In this document: positions 17,254 to 26,008 of the stretch, piece by piece | How the letters are laid out: every line of letters begins with the position of its first letter | Numbering within the stretch: the stretch's first letter is position 1 | Origin: Planctomycetota bacterium | GTDB lineage: Bacteria; Planctomycetota; Phycisphaerae; Phycisphaerales; UBA1924 | NCBI GenBank assembly: GCA_014584315.1 | Contig: JACTNA010000005.1 | Location: forward strand, 1-64,000 | Direction of reading: 5' to 3' | DNA: 64,000 bases | Notes under the pieces: model-generated | The model's input: the letters and a program-made list of their open reading frames with translations, nothing else | Told to the model about the DNA's origin: nothing | The model's database searches: none | Position numbers and translations under genes: made by a program

Positions 17254-17259
17254 TATGAT
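17254..17259 (+). promoter_or_regulatory. Possible -10 hexamer TATGAT
   Basis: TATGAT lies 21 bases after the desaturase stop and 53 bases before the amidohydrolase ATG. It could start the two-gene pyrimidine transcript. No clear -35 is present. Confidence 0.35.
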
Positions 17260-17311
17260 CCGGCCGACCCCTCACGCGGCGCGGCCCGGTCGTGCCGCAC
17301 GGAGACGGCCG

Positions 17312-18181
17312 ATGCCGAGAGTCACGCGCGCCGCACTGATCCAGGCTTCGCTCTGCGAGCGATCCGATGCCCCGTTCGATCGGATCAAGCGGGGGATGAT
17401 CGACCGGCACGTCTCGCTCATCGCCGAGGCCGCCGATCGCGGGGCGCGGGTGGTGTGCTTGCAGGAGTTGTTCAACGGCCCGTACTTCTGCGCCGAGCAG
17501 GAGACGAAGTGGTACGCCTTCGCCGAGCCGGTGCCCGACGGCCCGACCGTGACCACCATGCGCGACGTGGCCAGGAAGCACGGCGTGATCCTCATCGTGC
17601 CGGTGTACGAGCGGGAGATGCCGGGGCTGTACTACAACTGCGCCGCGGTGATCGACGAGCGCGGCGAGTTCCTCGGCAAGTACCGCAAGAGCCACCTCCC
17701 GCACTGCAAACCCGGATTCTGGGAGAAGTTCTACTTCGCGCCCGGCAACCTCGGCTATCCGGTCTTCGAGACGAGCGCGGGCCGCATCGGCGTCTACATC
17801 TGCTACGACCGGCACTTCCCGGAAGGGGCGCGCATCCTCGGGCTGCACGGGGCCGAGATCGTCTTCAACCCCAGCGCGACCGTGGCGGGCCTCAGCGAGT
17901 ACCTCTGGGAGATCGAGCAGCCGTCGATGGCGGTGGCCAACCAGTACTTCGTCGGGGCCATCAACCGCGTCGGGCGAGAAGCGCCCTGGGACATCGGCGA
18001 GTTCTACGGCAAGAGCTACTTCTGCGATCCGCGCGGCAAGATCGTCGCGCAGGCCTCGCGCGACAAGGACGAGATCGTCGTCGCCGACCTCGACCTCGAC
18101 ATGATCGAGGAAGTCCGCGCCACGTGGCAGTGGTTCCGGGACCGCCGCCCCGAGACCTACGGCGGCGTGACGCGCCCGTGA
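17312..18181 (+). CDS. Nitrilase family amidohydrolase (beta-ureidopropionase type)
   Basis: 289 residues. The Glu-Lys-Cys triad of the nitrilase superfamily is visible: E52 in CLQELFNGPYF, K126 in KYRKSHLPH and C164 in YICYDRHFPEGAR. The KPGFWEKFYF segment resembles beta-ureidopropionase and N-carbamoylputrescine amidase. Adjacency to a dihydropyrimidinase favours N-carbamoyl-beta-alanine hydrolysis, releasing beta-alanine, CO2 and ammonia. The start at 17312 has a GGAG site ten bases upstream. The next gene starts 21 bases after its stop. Confidence 0.8.
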   Translation: MPRVTRAALIQASLCERSDAPFDRIKRGMIDRHVSLIAEAADRGARVVCLQELFNGPYFCAEQETKWYAFAEPVPDGPTVTTMRDVARKHGVILIVPVYEREMPGLYYNCAAVIDERGEFLGKYRKSHLPHCKPGFWEKFYFAPGNLGYPVFETSAGRIGVYICYDRHFPEGARILGLHGAEIVFNPSATVAGLSEYLWEIEQPSMAVANQYFVGAINRVGREAPWDIGEFYGKSYFCDPRGKIVAQASRDKDEIVVADLDLDMIEEVRATWQWFRDRRPETYGGVTRP

Positions 18182-18202
18182 CACGTCCGCCGGAAGACAC
18201 CC

Positions 18203-19603
18203 ATGGCACTCCTCATCAAGGGCGGCCGGATCATCACGGGAAACGACGATCGCGTCGCGGACATCTACTGCGAAGGCGAGACTATCTCGCGCATCGAGGC
18301 GTCCATCGATCCGCGGTCGCTGCCCGCGGGCGGCGCAGGCGTGGAGACGATCGACGCCGCGGGCAGGCTGGTCTTCCCGGGGTTCATCGACCCGCACGTC
18401 CACGTCCACCTGCCCTTCATGGGCACGCACGCGAAGGACGACTACGAGTCCGCGAGCATGGCCGCGCTCGTCGGAGGAACGACGACCCTCATCGAGATGA
18501 TCTGCCCCGGCCCGATGGATGAGCCTGCTGAGGCGTTCGACGAGTGGCGATCCCGAGCCGAGGGGAAAGCGGCCGTCGACTACTCGTTCCACATGGCCGC
18601 GGTGCGGTTCGACGATCTCGCCCGGCGCCAGTTGCGCGACATCGTGCGGCAGGGCGTGGCGTCGTTCAAGGTCTTCCTCGCCTACAAGGGCGCGCTGAAC
18701 CTCGACGATGCGGACCTCTTCGCCCTGATGACGCTCGCGAAGGAACTGGGCGTCATCGTCGCGGCCCACTGCGAGAACGCCGAAGCGATCGCCGCGATGC
18801 AGGCCCGATTGCTCGCGGCGGGCCGGAACGGACCCGAATGGCACGAGCCTTCCCGCCCGACCATCGTCGAGGCCGAGGGCGTCCGCCGGATCACGACCTT
18901 CGCCGAACTGACCGGCGCGCACGTCTACACCGTCCACACCTCGTGCGAGGAGGCCGTGCGCCAGGCCGTCGAGGCGAGGCTGCGCGGCGTCAACGTGTGG
19001 GTGGAGGCCGTCGTTCCGCACCTCACGCTCGACCGGTCCTGCGCGGAGCGGCCCGACTTCGAGGGCGCGAAGTACGTGATGTCGCCCCCGCTGCGAGAGC
19101 AACGCCACCAGGCCTTCCTCTGGAACGCCCTTCGTGCGCGCGAGATCGCCACCATCGGCACCGACCATGCCCCGTTCGACTTCCGCGGCCAGAAGGAGAT
19201 GGGCCGCCACGATTTCACGAGGATTCCCAACGGCGTGCCCTCGCTCCAGGAGCGGATCACGCTCGTCTACACGCACGGCGTCGCCGCGGGCCGCATCGAC
19301 CTGCGCACGTTCGTCGATGCCTGCTCGACCCAGGCCGCCCGGATCTTCGGGATGTACCCGCGGAAGGGCACGATCGCCGTCGGCAGCGACGCGGACCTCG
19401 TTGTCTGGGACCCCGAATGGCGCGGCACGCTCTCGCAACGCACGTCGCTCTCCCGCGTCGATTACTGCGCCTTCGAGGGCTGGCCCGTGCAGGGCCGGGC
19501 GAGCGTGGTCACGGTGCGCGGCGAGGTCCAGGCCCGGAACGGCGAGTTCGTCGGCACGATCGGTCGTGGGCGGTTCATGCCCCGAGAGCCGACCCACTTC
19601 TGA
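18203..19603 (+). CDS. hydA: Dihydropyrimidinase (D-hydantoinase family)
   Basis: 466 residues. The amidohydrolase metal site is present: H65/H67 in DPHVHVHLPFMG, the carboxylated lysine K156 in ASFKVFLAYKG, the later VAAHCENAEA and VHTSCEEA segments, and the aspartate in IGTDHAPFDFRGQKEMG. The enzyme opens dihydrouracil or dihydrothymine rings to N-carbamoyl beta-amino acids. It is cotranscribed with the amidohydrolase that would take its product and is convergent with a dihydropyrimidine dehydrogenase-like gene, so the three cover reductive uracil breakdown. Allantoinase or hydantoinase activity is a less likely alternative. Confidence 0.85.
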   Translation: MALLIKGGRIITGNDDRVADIYCEGETISRIEASIDPRSLPAGGAGVETIDAAGRLVFPGFIDPHVHVHLPFMGTHAKDDYESASMAALVGGTTTLIEMICPGPMDEPAEAFDEWRSRAEGKAAVDYSFHMAAVRFDDLARRQLRDIVRQGVASFKVFLAYKGALNLDDADLFALMTLAKELGVIVAAHCENAEAIAAMQARLLAAGRNGPEWHEPSRPTIVEAEGVRRITTFAELTGAHVYTVHTSCEEAVRQAVEARLRGVNVWVEAVVPHLTLDRSCAERPDFEGAKYVMSPPLREQRHQAFLWNALRAREIATIGTDHAPFDFRGQKEMGRHDFTRIPNGVPSLQERITLVYTHGVAAGRIDLRTFVDACSTQAARIFGMYPRKGTIAVGSDADLVVWDPEWRGTLSQRTSLSRVDYCAFEGWPVQGRASVVTVRGEVQARNGEFVGTIGRGRFMPREPTHF

Positions 19604-19613
19604 TCAGTCCCGT

Positions 19614-20789
19614 TCAGTTGCGGGCGAGGCGATCGCTCTGCTCGGTCACGCGGTCGCCCTCCCAGACCGAGTCGCCGCCCGCCGCGTCAGTGTCGTCCGT
19701 CCGAGGAGCGACGCCCCGTTCCGCTTGAAGGCGAACCAGTTCGGCGTGGGTCGTGAAGTACCGGAGCGAGCGGCCGCGGAACTCCTCGACGGTCCCGAAG
19801 CCGTGCCGGGACATGAACGCCGCCAGACCATCGCGCAGCGTGTCGATCAGGCCGTAGCCGAACTTCATCACGCCGGTGCAGACCTGCACGGTGTGCGCGC
19901 CCGTCAGGATGAACTGAGCCGCGTCCGCGCCCGATTCGACCCCGCCGATGGCGTGCAGTGATCGGCGCGGGAACTCGCCGCGCCCGGCGGGCCGCCCCGA
20001 GGCCCGGATCGGCTGCCCGTTCCCCCCGCCGAACATCATCGTCCCGAGCTCCATGACCATCCGCAGGGCGATGGGCCGGATCGCCTTCGACGAGTACCCG
20101 CCCGCGACCGAGTAGCCCTCGACCGTCGGCTCGGGCCGCAGCGTGTCGAGGTTGATGCCCATGACGCAGAGGATGGTGTTGATCGCGCTGATGCCGTCGC
20201 ACCCGGCGCGAAGCGCCGCCCGGGCGGGCTCCTCGATGTGCGTCACGTTCGGCGTCATCTTCGCCCAGACCGGCACGCGGGCGACCTCGCGCACCCAGCC
20301 GCAGACTTCGTCGAGGATGGCGGGGTCCTGCCCCATCGCCGACCCCATGCGGCGTTCCGGCAGCCCGTGCGGGCACGAAAAGTTCAGTTCGAGCGCGTCG
20401 ACGCCGGTTTCCTGCACGCGCTCGACGATCTCGTGCCAGGCGTCGCGGCGGCATTCCTCCATGACGGAAGCGATGAGAACGCGGTCGGGGTACCGGTCCT
20501 TGAGCCGCCGGAAGTCGTCGAGCCAGACGCCGAAGTCGCGGTCGCTGATGAGCTCGATGTTCTCCCAGCCGTAGATCTCACGCGACGCCCCGGCCCGCAG
20601 CCGGGCGTACCTCGGGGCGACGTTCACGATCCGCGAGGCGTCGAGGCAGACCGTCTTGGCCACGACCCCGCCCCAGCCTTCGTCAAAGGCCCGAGCGATG
20701 ACGTTCGCGTTCGTGCCCGGCGGCCCCGAGGCGATGACGAAGGGGTTTGGCAGGCGCAGGCCGTTGACAGTGACGCTCAGGTCGGGCAT
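19614..20789 (-). CDS. preA: PreA-like dihydropyrimidine dehydrogenase subunit
   Basis: 391 residues. It is a dihydroorotate dehydrogenase-like flavin barrel: N-terminal LPNPFVIASGPPG, GGVVAKTVCLD, active-site ELNFSCPHGLPER, KMTPNVTHIEEPA, and FMN-binding IGGVESGADAAQF. Bacterial PreA usually ends in a two-cluster ferredoxin domain and pairs with PreT. Here the C-terminal 40 residues are acidic and contain no cysteine, and no PreT-like gene is in the window. It presumably reduces uracil and thymine using an electron source encoded elsewhere. The gene converges with hydA, leaving ten bases between the stops. Confidence 0.75.
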   Translation of the reverse strand: MPDLSVTVNGLRLPNPFVIASGPPGTNANVIARAFDEGWGGVVAKTVCLDASRIVNVAPRYARLRAGASREIYGWENIELISDRDFGVWLDDFRRLKDRYPDRVLIASVMEECRRDAWHEIVERVQETGVDALELNFSCPHGLPERRMGSAMGQDPAILDEVCGWVREVARVPVWAKMTPNVTHIEEPARAALRAGCDGISAINTILCVMGINLDTLRPEPTVEGYSVAGGYSSKAIRPIALRMVMELGTMMFGGGNGQPIRASGRPAGRGEFPRRSLHAIGGVESGADAAQFILTGAHTVQVCTGVMKFGYGLIDTLRDGLAAFMSRHGFGTVEEFRGRSLRYFTTHAELVRLQAERGVAPRTDDTDAAGGDSVWEGDRVTEQSDRLARN

Positions 20790-20910
20790 CAGGTCGGTTC
20801 CGGTCGTGGCTGGGAAGCCCCGAGGTCAGGGCGGACCACTATAGGTCGGATGGGGACCCGCCCGGTCGGGCGCACACGATTGGCCGCTGGCGGGCGGATG
20901 CGCGATCAGG

Positions 20911-20916
20911 TATGCT
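20911..20916 (+). promoter_or_regulatory. Possible -10 hexamer TATGCT
   Basis: TATGCT lies 36 bases before the ATG of the succinate dehydrogenase anchor gene and could start the five-gene sdh transcript. The -35 region is not recognisable. Confidence 0.35.
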
Positions 20917-20951
20917 CCCCGCCGCACGCCCGACCGGCCCGGAGAGATTCG

Positions 20952-21785
20952 ATGAGCGGTTCCGATCTCCAACTCCCCCAACTCCGCGGCTTGGGGAAGA
21001 CCTCACGCACCGACGCGTGGTGGCTCCAGCCGGGGGCGATCCTGCTCGGCCTGACCGCCTTCATCGTGTACACGACCTGGGCCGCGCTCCAGGGCCAGAA
21101 CTACTTCTACGACGGCGGCGGGGCGCACTACCTCTCACCGTTCTATTCGCCGCTGCTCTTCGGGCAGGAAAACGAGCCGCGCGTCTTCGCCGCGACCCAC
21201 CCGAGCTGGTGGCCGGCGTGGCTGCCCTTCTCGCCGGCGATGCTGATCCTGATCGGACCCGCCGGGATGCGATTCACCTGCTACTACTACCGAGGGGCCT
21301 ACTACAAGGCGTTCTGGGGCGATCCGCCGGCGTGCGCCGTGGGCGAGCCGGGGTTCCGCGGCCGGCGGTACCGCGGCGAGCGGAAGTTCCCGTTGGTGAT
21401 GCAGAACGCGCACCGGTACTTCTTCTACCCGGCCGCGATCTTCGTGCTCATCCTCTCGTACGACGCCTTCAAGGCCATGTGGTTCACGCGGGCCGACGCC
21501 TCGGGTTCGGAGTTCGGCATCGGCGTCGGATCGCTGGTGCTGGCCGCGAACGCCATCCTGCTCGGCGGCTACACCTTCGGCTGCCACTGCGCCAGGCACC
21601 TCGTCGGCGGCGGTCGGGACACGCTCTCGGACGCGCCCGTCCGCAGGTCGTGCTACACCTGCGTGAGTTGGTTGAACCGAAAGCACATGGCCTGGGCGTG
21701 GGTGAGCCTGATCTGGGTCGCGCTCACCGACGTGTACGTCCGGCTGCTCTGCGCGGGCGTCATCACGGACTTCCGCATCATCTGA
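20952..21785 (+). CDS. Succinate dehydrogenase membrane anchor (Sdh1-like)
   Basis: 277 residues with about five membrane segments. It is first in an operon with flavoprotein and iron-sulfur subunits. The RFTCYYYRGAYYKAFWG region and the RYRGERKFPLVMQNAHRYFF region resemble the single large anchor subunit of actinobacterial Sdh1-type complexes rather than the paired SdhC/SdhD of proteobacteria. Histidines such as QNAHRYF and GCHCARH are candidate haem or quinone ligands. It would bind the complex to the membrane and pass electrons to quinone. The start is supported by GGAGAG upstream. Confidence 0.75.
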   Translation: MSGSDLQLPQLRGLGKTSRTDAWWLQPGAILLGLTAFIVYTTWAALQGQNYFYDGGGAHYLSPFYSPLLFGQENEPRVFAATHPSWWPAWLPFSPAMLILIGPAGMRFTCYYYRGAYYKAFWGDPPACAVGEPGFRGRRYRGERKFPLVMQNAHRYFFYPAAIFVLILSYDAFKAMWFTRADASGSEFGIGVGSLVLAANAILLGGYTFGCHCARHLVGGGRDTLSDAPVRRSCYTCVSWLNRKHMAWAWVSLIWVALTDVYVRLLCAGVITDFRII

Positions 21786-21829
21786 CGGAGCGCACAGCCG
21801 GGCCGACGCCCGCGCGTTGAACACTCGCC

Positions 21830-23644
21830 ATGACCGACTACCAGACGCACGAGCACGACGTTCTCATCATCGGCGCGGGAGGGGCGGGCCTGCGGGCCGC
21901 GATCGAGGCCTCGGCGGCGGGCGTCACCGTCGGCGTCGTCTGCAAGTCGCTGCTCGGCAAGGCCCACACCGTCATGGCCGAGGGCGGCGTGGCGGCCGCG
22001 CTGGCCAACGTCGACGACCGCGACGGCTGGAAGGTCCACTTCGCCGACACCATGCGCGGCGGCCAGTACCTCAACAACTGGGTCATGGCCGAACTGCACG
22101 CGAAGGAGGCCCCCGAACGCGTGCGCGAGCTCGAAGCATGGGGCGCGCTCTTCGATCGCACCAAGGACGGCCGGATCCTCCAGCGAAACTTCGGCGGGCA
22201 CAAGTACCCCCGACTCGCCCACGTCGGCGACCGCACCGGCCTCGAAATGATCCGAACGCTCCAGGACCACGGCATCCACCGCGGCATCGAGTTCTACATG
22301 GAGCACACCGTCACACGCCTGCTGCTGGACGGCGGCCGCGTCATCGGGGCGTTCGGCTACGACCGCGAGCGCGGACGATTCCGCGTCTTCCGCGCCGGGG
22401 CGGTCGTCCTCGCCACGGGCGGCATCGGAAGGGCCTTCAAGATCACAAGCAACTCGTGGGAATACACCGGCGACGGGCACTCGCTCGCCTACCACGCCGG
22501 CGCGGAACTCATGGACATGGAGTTCGTCCAGTTCCACCCCACCGGCATGGTCTGGCCGCCAAGCGTCCGAGGCATCCTCGTCACCGAGGGCGTCCGCGGC
22601 GAGGGCGGGCGCCTCGTCAACAACCGCGGCGAGCGGTTCATGTTCAACGACGTGCCCGACCTCTACAAAAACCAGACCGCGAAGGACGCCGAGGAAGGAT
22701 GGCGCTACGTCACCGGCGACAAGAACGCCAACCGCCCGCCGGAACTGCTGACGCGCGACCACGTCGCCCGCTGCATCGTCCGCGAGATCAAGGCCGGCCG
22801 CGGCAGCCCGCACGGCGGCGTCTTCCTCGACATCGCGTGGATCAAGGAGAAGATCCCCAACGCGCCGGAGCACATCCGCAAGAAACTGCCAAGCATGTAC
22901 CACCAGTTCAAGGAACTCGCGGGCGTGGACATCACCGCCGAGCCGATGGAGGTCGGCCCGACGACCCACTACGTCATGGGTGGCGTGCGCGTCGATGGCG
23001 TGACGCAGATGTCCACCGTGCCGGGCCTCTTCGCCGCGGGGGAGGTGGCCGCCGGGCTGCACGGCGCGAACCGCCTCGGGGGCAACTCCCTCTCCGACCT
23101 GCTCGTCTTCGGCAAGCGCGCGGGCGAGCACGCCGCCGCATGGGCGAAGCAGCGCCCCGCTCCGGCCCCGGACGAAGGCCAGGTGCGCGACGCCGCGGCC
23201 GCCGCGCTCGCGCCGTTCGACCGTGCATCCGGCGAGAATCCCTACACGATCCAGCACGACCTGCAGGACATGATGCAGGACAGGGTCGGGATCGTGCGCA
23301 CGGAGGCGGACATGGCCGCCGCGCTCGACGCCCTGGCCGCGCTCGGGCGCCGATCCCGAAGCGCCCGCGTGGAGGGCAACCGGGAGTACAACCCCGGCTG
23401 GCACACCGCGCTGGACCTGGAGAACCTGCTGACGGTGTCGGAGGCGGTGGCCCGGTCCGCCCTCGACCGCCGCGAGAGCCGAGGGGCGCACTTCCGCGAG
23501 GACCACCCGGCCAGGAGCGACGAGTACGCGAAGCACAACACGATCGTGGCGAAGGCGCCGGACGGCTCGATGCGCCTCCGGCGTGAGGCGATCGCGCCCA
23601 TCCGGGACGACCTGAAGGCCGTCATCGCCGAGAACAACGCCTGA
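21830..23644 (+). CDS. sdhA: Succinate dehydrogenase/fumarate reductase flavoprotein subunit
   Basis: 604 residues. The FAD-binding start is DVLIIGAGGAGLRAAIEA, and H46 in KAHTVMAEGG is the residue expected to carry covalent FAD. Further marks are VLATGGIGRAFKIT, the substrate-site segment MEFVQFHPTGMVW, TEGVRGEGGRLVN and GLHGANRLGGNSL. It oxidises succinate to fumarate, or the reverse. The gene lies 44 bases after the anchor gene. Length and order agree with a complete subunit. Confidence 0.92.
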   Translation: MTDYQTHEHDVLIIGAGGAGLRAAIEASAAGVTVGVVCKSLLGKAHTVMAEGGVAAALANVDDRDGWKVHFADTMRGGQYLNNWVMAELHAKEAPERVRELEAWGALFDRTKDGRILQRNFGGHKYPRLAHVGDRTGLEMIRTLQDHGIHRGIEFYMEHTVTRLLLDGGRVIGAFGYDRERGRFRVFRAGAVVLATGGIGRAFKITSNSWEYTGDGHSLAYHAGAELMDMEFVQFHPTGMVWPPSVRGILVTEGVRGEGGRLVNNRGERFMFNDVPDLYKNQTAKDAEEGWRYVTGDKNANRPPELLTRDHVARCIVREIKAGRGSPHGGVFLDIAWIKEKIPNAPEHIRKKLPSMYHQFKELAGVDITAEPMEVGPTTHYVMGGVRVDGVTQMSTVPGLFAAGEVAAGLHGANRLGGNSLSDLLVFGKRAGEHAAAWAKQRPAPAPDEGQVRDAAAAALAPFDRASGENPYTIQHDLQDMMQDRVGIVRTEADMAAALDALAALGRRSRSARVEGNREYNPGWHTALDLENLLTVSEAVARSALDRRESRGAHFREDHPARSDEYAKHNTIVAKAPDGSMRLRREAIAPIRDDLKAVIAENNA

Positions 23645-23670
23645 ACACCCGTACCACAGGAGGTCTGGCC

Positions 23671-23934
23671 ATGGCGGAATCCGCATCGAACATCCAGGGC
23701 AAGAAGATCGCGGCGGGCATCTGCGGCATCCTGCTCGGCGCGCTCGGCATCCACAAGTTCATCCTGGGCAAGACCGTGCCGGGCATCATCATGCTGCTCA
23801 TCTCTGTGCTCTCGCTCGGGTTCCTCTCCGTCATTCCCGGCATCATCGGCCTCATCGAGGGGATCATCTACCTCGTCAAGTCGGACGAGGAGTTTTACAA
23901 CACGTACATCGTGGGCAAGAAGAACTGGTTCTGA
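23671..23934 (+). CDS. TM2 domain membrane protein
   Basis: 87 residues. Two membrane helices flank a short turn: GICGILLGALGIHKFILGK and then IIMLLISVLSLGFLSV. The G-x-HKF-x-LGK pattern is the TM2 signature. The C-terminus IVGKKNWF is polar. It sits between sdhA (26 bases) and sdhB (27 bases), in the same direction, with AGGAGG upstream of the ATG. TM2 proteins have no settled function. An accessory role in the Sdh complex is only suggested by position. Confidence 0.85.
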   Translation: MAESASNIQGKKIAAGICGILLGALGIHKFILGKTVPGIIMLLISVLSLGFLSVIPGIIGLIEGIIYLVKSDEEFYNTYIVGKKNWF

Positions 23935-23961
23935 CCGGGGCGCCCCCGCGCGAGAGACACG

Positions 23962-24723
23962 ATGCCGAGAGCCACCTTCCGCATCACGAGAGGCCGGGGC
24001 GAGTCCGCCTCGTTCAAGGACTACGCCACCGACGTGTCCGAGGGCATGGTCGTGCTCGACGCCGTGCATCAGGTGCAGGCCGAGTCCGCGCCCGACCTCG
24101 CCTGCCGCTGGAACTGCAAGGCCGGCAAGTGCGGCTCCTGCTCGGCCGAGATCAACGGCAAACCCCGCTTGATGTGCATGACCCGCCTCAGCGACCTCGA
24201 CCTCTCGATGCCCGTCATCATCGAGCCGCTCCGGGCCTTCCCGCACGTGAAGGACCTGGTCACCGACGTCTCGTGGAACTTCCGCGTCAAGAAACGCATC
24301 AAGCCCTTCAAGCCCCGCAGGCCCGACGCCCCGGACGGCACGTGGCGGATGCAGCAGTCGGACGTGGACCGCGTGCAGGAGTTCCGCAAGTGCATCGAGT
24401 GCTTCCTCTGCCAGGACGTCTGCCACGTCCTGCGCGACCACCACAAGCACGAGGAGTTCGCCGGCCCGCGCCACTTCGTCTACGCCGCCGCGCTGGAGAT
24501 GCACCCGCTGGATACCGAGAACCGGGCGGGCGACCTGCGGGGCAAGGACGGCATCGGCTACTGCAACATCACCAAGTGCTGCACCAAGGTCTGCCCCGAG
24601 CACATCACCATCACCGACAACGCCATCATCCCGCTCAAGGAGCGGGTCGTGGACGAGTTCTACGATCCGCTGACGCGGCTGTTTCGCATCTTCAAGCCCC
24701 GCAAGCCCGACGGCGGGGCGTGA
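23962..24723 (+). CDS. sdhB: Succinate dehydrogenase/fumarate reductase iron-sulfur subunit
   Basis: 253 residues. A plant-type 2Fe-2S site is formed by C52, C57, C60 and C72. The C-terminal ferredoxin-like half has C144-x2-C147-x2-C150-x3-C154 for a 4Fe-4S cluster, and C201, C206/C207 and C211 for the third cluster. It carries electrons from the flavoprotein to the membrane anchor. The extra C48 before the first cluster is of uncertain role. The start lies 27 bases after the TM2 gene. Confidence 0.9.
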   Translation: MPRATFRITRGRGESASFKDYATDVSEGMVVLDAVHQVQAESAPDLACRWNCKAGKCGSCSAEINGKPRLMCMTRLSDLDLSMPVIIEPLRAFPHVKDLVTDVSWNFRVKKRIKPFKPRRPDAPDGTWRMQQSDVDRVQEFRKCIECFLCQDVCHVLRDHHKHEEFAGPRHFVYAAALEMHPLDTENRAGDLRGKDGIGYCNITKCCTKVCPEHITITDNAIIPLKERVVDEFYDPLTRLFRIFKPRKPDGGA

Positions 24724-24744
24724 CGACCGGCCGAGGAGGCGTCG

Positions 24745-25257
24745 ATGTCCGATCTCAAGCCGATCTCGAAGGAGTCCGTGTCGCGGGCGATCGCGAAGGC
24801 GGAGCGCTACAGGCTGCTCAACGAGCCGCGAGAGGCGGAGAGCATCTGCCGCGACGTGCTGGCGGTCGATCCCGGCAACCACGACGCGACAACGTGCCTG
24901 ATCCTCGCGCTGACCGACCTGTTCCACGTCTTCGAGGTCAAGCCGGACGAGGTTCGGGCGCTCGTGCAGCGCCTGCCGAGCGAATACGAGCGCGCCTACT
25001 ACGCGGGCGTCACCGACGAGCGGTGGGCGAAGGCGCTCCTCCTCGGCGGCTACCAGCCTGAGATCGCGTTCGGATTCTTCCGCTCGGCCATGGACCACTA
25101 CGACGCAGCCGAGGCGATCGCCCCCGAGGGCAACGACGACGCGGTGCTGCGCTGGAACGCGTGCGTTCGGATCATCGACCGCTACGGGCTGGCCGCGCCG
25201 GACGCTCCCGCGCCCGGGGAACTGGACGCATTCGACGACGACGTGCCGGTGCGCTGA
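24745..25257 (+). CDS. TPR-like hypothetical protein
   Basis: 170 residues, last gene of the sdh operon, 21 bases after sdhB. Helix pairs with tetratricopeptide spacing are visible: AKAERYRLLNEPREAESICRD with VLAVDPGNHDA, and later FRSAMDHYDAAEAIAPEGND. No signal peptide or catalytic motif is present, and the C-terminus is acidic. A scaffold or assembly role is possible. The function is unknown. Confidence 0.65.
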   Translation: MSDLKPISKESVSRAIAKAERYRLLNEPREAESICRDVLAVDPGNHDATTCLILALTDLFHVFEVKPDEVRALVQRLPSEYERAYYAGVTDERWAKALLLGGYQPEIAFGFFRSAMDHYDAAEAIAPEGNDDAVLRWNACVRIIDRYGLAAPDAPAPGELDAFDDDVPVR

Positions 25258-25277
25258 GCCGGGAGCGGGCCGGCTCA
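25255..25277. terminator. Hairpin shared by two convergent stop codons
   Basis: TGAGCCGG (25255-25262) and CCGGCTCA (25270-25277) form a perfect 8-bp stem around a 7-base loop. The left arm begins with the TGA of the TPR gene, and the right arm ends with the TGA of the minus-strand DUF190 gene. Confidence 0.6.
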
Positions 25278-25622
25278 GGCTTTCGCCCGTTCGGAGCCGC
25301 GATATCGATAGACGCGAACGTTCTCGAGCGTGACCAGGCCCTCGCCCAACATCTCGTCGAGGTGCGGCAGCAGCGTCTCGATCTTCTCGCGGCTGTCCAC
25401 GATCTCGATGACCATCGGGAGGTCCTCGGAGAGCCGCAGGATCTTGGTCGTGTGGAGCCGCGAGTTCGCGCCGAACCCCATCGGCCCCCGGAGCACGGTC
25501 GCGCCGGCAAGGTGCAGTTCCCTGGCTTTGAGCACGATCGCCTCATAGAGCGGCTTGCCCTGCCAGCGGTCGCTCTCACCGATGAAGATGCGCAAGAGCA
25601 CTCCGGCTTCCGGGATGGTCAT
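25275..25622 (-). CDS. DUF190 protein
   Basis: 115 residues. The PII-like DUF190 fold is recognised from LLRIFIGESDRWQGKPLYEAI, GATVLRGPMGFGANSRLH and SEDLPMVIEIVD. DUF190 genes are very often beside crcB, as here, where crcB lies immediately upstream with two bases between the stop and this start. A regulatory or accessory role in fluoride export is inferred from that association. It is the last gene of the minus-strand run. Confidence 0.85.
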   Translation of the reverse strand: MTIPEAGVLLRIFIGESDRWQGKPLYEAIVLKARELHLAGATVLRGPMGFGANSRLHTTKILRLSEDLPMVIEIVDSREKIETLLPHLDEMLGEGLVTLENVRVYRYRGSERAKA

Positions 25623-25624
25623 GG

Positions 25625-26008
25625 CTATACCCCGTAAATGCGATGCGCCGTGCGCACGCCCGCCCAGACGGCCAGCAGCCCCAACCCGTTGCTCAGCAGC
25701 AGGTTCAACGCGACGAACAGCCACTGCCGATCCGCGGCCAGGGCGAGCGTTTCTTTGCCGAACGTGGAAAAGGTCGTGAACCCGCCCAGCAGGCCCACGA
25801 TGATGGCGAGGCGGTATTCCTCGCGGATGAGGACAGGCCCGGCGAACGCGGCGGCGCAGAACCCGACCAGCAGGCACCCGACGGCGTTGACGGCGAGCGT
25901 GCCGGTCGGGAATGACGAGCCGGACAGGCCCTGCACCCACCCGGACAGGCCGTAGCGCAGCACGCCGCCCAGGCCCGCTCCAAGGAAAATCAGCGCGATC
26001 TTGATCAT
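25625..26008 (-). CDS. crcB: Fluoride ion transporter CrcB (Fluc)
   Basis: 127 residues with four membrane helices. Family motifs are GAGLGGVLRYGLSG at the N-terminus, the NAVGCLLVGF helix and the GGFTTFSTFGKE pore motif with its phenylalanines. The dimer forms a fluoride channel that lowers cytoplasmic fluoride. ATG 26008 overlaps the stop of the preceding hydrolase gene (ATGA). No fluoride riboswitch was recognised upstream of the operon. Confidence 0.9.
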   Translation of the reverse strand: MIKIALIFLGAGLGGVLRYGLSGWVQGLSGSSFPTGTLAVNAVGCLLVGFCAAAFAGPVLIREEYRLAIIVGLLGGFTTFSTFGKETLALAADRQWLFVALNLLLSNGLGLLAVWAGVRTAHRIYGV

